Part shown: one piece after another, positions 6,603 to 7,263 of the stretch | Numbering within the stretch: position 1 is the stretch's first letter | Layout of the letters: each line of letters begins with the position of its first letter | Assembly (NCBI GenBank): GCA_017883105.1 | Contig: JADGOF010000106.1 | Location: forward strand, 1 to 7,263 | Length of the DNA stretch: 7,263 nt | Source of the DNA: Acidimicrobiales bacterium | GTDB lineage: Bacteria > Actinomycetota > Acidimicrobiia > Acidimicrobiales > RAAP-2 | Reading direction: 5' to 3' | The notes under the pieces: model-generated | Told to the model about the DNA's origin: nothing | Seen by the model: only the letters and a program-made list of their open reading frames with translations | Databases searched by the model: none | Position numbers and translations under genes: made by a program

Positions 6603-7263
6603 GTGGCCGAGGCCGTTGCCCATCGACGGCAAATAACCAGGTCTGACCAGTGGGCCGCGCTCGTCACCATCTGGAAGAGGCCGCTCGGCATCGCGGTCGG
6701 CGTCACGGTGGCCCTGCGGGTCATCAGCGATCTGGTCGCCCTGGTCAGCGTCTACGGCACCTCCTTCCCGCACATCGTCGCCCGCAAACCGGACGTGCTG
6801 ATCACGGTCTGGAACCGGTGGGATACCGGTTACTACCTGGTGATCGCCCAGCACGGCTATCCGACCGCCCACGCCGCGGGGGCCGCTGGCGGAAGCCTCC
6901 CCCGCTTCATCGCCTTCGGTCCGCTCTACCCGGCGCTGATCTGGCTCACTCATGCCGTCCTCGGTACCGGGCTGTACGCCACCGGACAGTTGGTAAGCGC
7001 GGGGGCGATGGTGGTGGCGGTGGCCGGGCTCGTCTATCTGACCGGGTTGGACGGCGGGCCCAGCCAGGCCGGGACGGCCGTGATGCTGCTGGTCGCCTTC
7101 CCCACCGCCTTCTTTCTCTTGGCCGACTATCCGGACTCGTTGGCGTTGGCCTTCACCGTGTGGTCGTTCATCGCCGCGCGCCACCGGCACTGGGTGCTGG
7201 CCGGCCTGGTGGCGGCCGGGGCGTTCATGACCAAGTACTACTTCGCCATCGTGGTGGTCGCCC
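6603..7263 (+). CDS. Polytopic membrane glycosyltransferase, PIG-V (GPI mannosyltransferase 2)-like, partial
   Basis: An open frame runs from GTG 6603 to the window end (220 codons, C-terminus missing). After about 25 polar residues comes TM1 (about 28-50), then an outer loop with VWNRWDTGYYLVIAQHGYP near 69-87. This is the W-x-x-W-D-x-x-x-Y-x-x-IA-x-x-GY signature of bacterial PIG-V-like/GT-C proteins, with the Asp as probable catalytic residue. FIAFGPLYPALIWL (about 102-115) matches the usual AFFPLYP motif. Further hydrophobic helices follow, including LLVAFPTAFFLLADYPDSLAL (about 165-185), another typical block. GT-C enzymes use polyprenyl-phosphate sugars and build envelope glycoconjugates at the outer membrane face; the donor and acceptor here are unknown. 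An in-frame GTG at 6591 would add four residues; 6603 is preferred because of the -10-like hexamer just upstream. It is divergent from gabT. Confidence 0.85.
   Translation, partial: MAEAVAHRRQITRSDQWAALVTIWKRPLGIAVGVTVALRVISDLVALVSVYGTSFPHIVARKPDVLITVWNRWDTGYYLVIAQHGYPTAHAAGAAGGSLPRFIAFGPLYPALIWLTHAVLGTGLYATGQLVSAGAMVVAVAGLVYLTGLDGGPSQAGTAVMLLVAFPTAFFLLADYPDSLALAFTVWSFIAARHRHWVLAGLVAAGAFMTKYYFAIVVVA

Noticed and set aside
6122..7190. Long minus-strand open frames upstream of and overlapping gabT
   Set aside because: They are antisense to the PIG-V-like protein and out of frame with gabT; the translations are Arg/Gly/His/Asp-rich without domain motifs.
1..7263. Search for mobile elements, CRISPR arrays, tRNA/rRNA genes, riboswitches and defence genes
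   Set aside because: No transposase or integrase motifs, no regular repeats and no tRNA-like cloverleaf were seen; every long coding frame is accounted for by the listed genes.

Overview
The window is GC-rich (about two thirds G+C by eye), with codon third positions strongly biased to G/C. GTG starts and two TANNNT hexamers lying directly in front of GTG starts suggest a high-GC actinobacterium. The protein types (MmpL-like exporter, actinobacterial-style GabT, PIG-V-like membrane glycosyltransferase) fit this. I cannot place it more finely; an uncultured Acidimicrobiia-type lineage is only a guess.

Layout. (1) 1-830, minus: N-terminal 276 codons of an NAD(P)-dependent aldehyde dehydrogenase, cut by the window edge. 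(2) 877-3108, minus: a complete MMPL/RND-family exporter, probably co-transcribed with the dehydrogenase (46 bp gap). (3) 3109-3326: divergent intergenic region. (4) 3327-3621, plus: what looks like the two ends of a FUSC-type (aromatic-acid/fusaric-acid exporter-like) gene joined out of frame, i.e. a pseudogene or assembly collapse. (5) 3629-4402, plus: a tyrosine phosphatase of the NFRDLGG/HCxxGKDRTG family. (6) 4451-5050, plus: an unrecognised single-pass membrane protein with a helical cytoplasmic part. (7) 5055-5074: a hairpin between convergent genes. (8) 5086-6459, minus: 4-aminobutyrate aminotransferase (GabT) with all expected active-site residues. (9) 6460-6602: divergent intergenic region. 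(10) 6603-7263, plus: N-terminal part of a polytopic PIG-V-like glycosyltransferase, cut by the window edge.

How the genes relate. GabT makes succinic semialdehyde from GABA, and an aldehyde dehydrogenase could in principle oxidise it. However, the dehydrogenase here is about 4 kb away in another transcription unit and resembles a broad-specificity AldA-like group, so a GABA-shunt link is weak. The rest is ordinary chromosomal housekeeping or envelope content. I found no mobile element, CRISPR array, RNA gene or defence-like system, and no convincing new multi-gene system. The most notable points are a nine-residue gap between the two catalytic residues of the aldehyde dehydrogenase, the broken FUSC-like gene, and two probable leaderless promoters.
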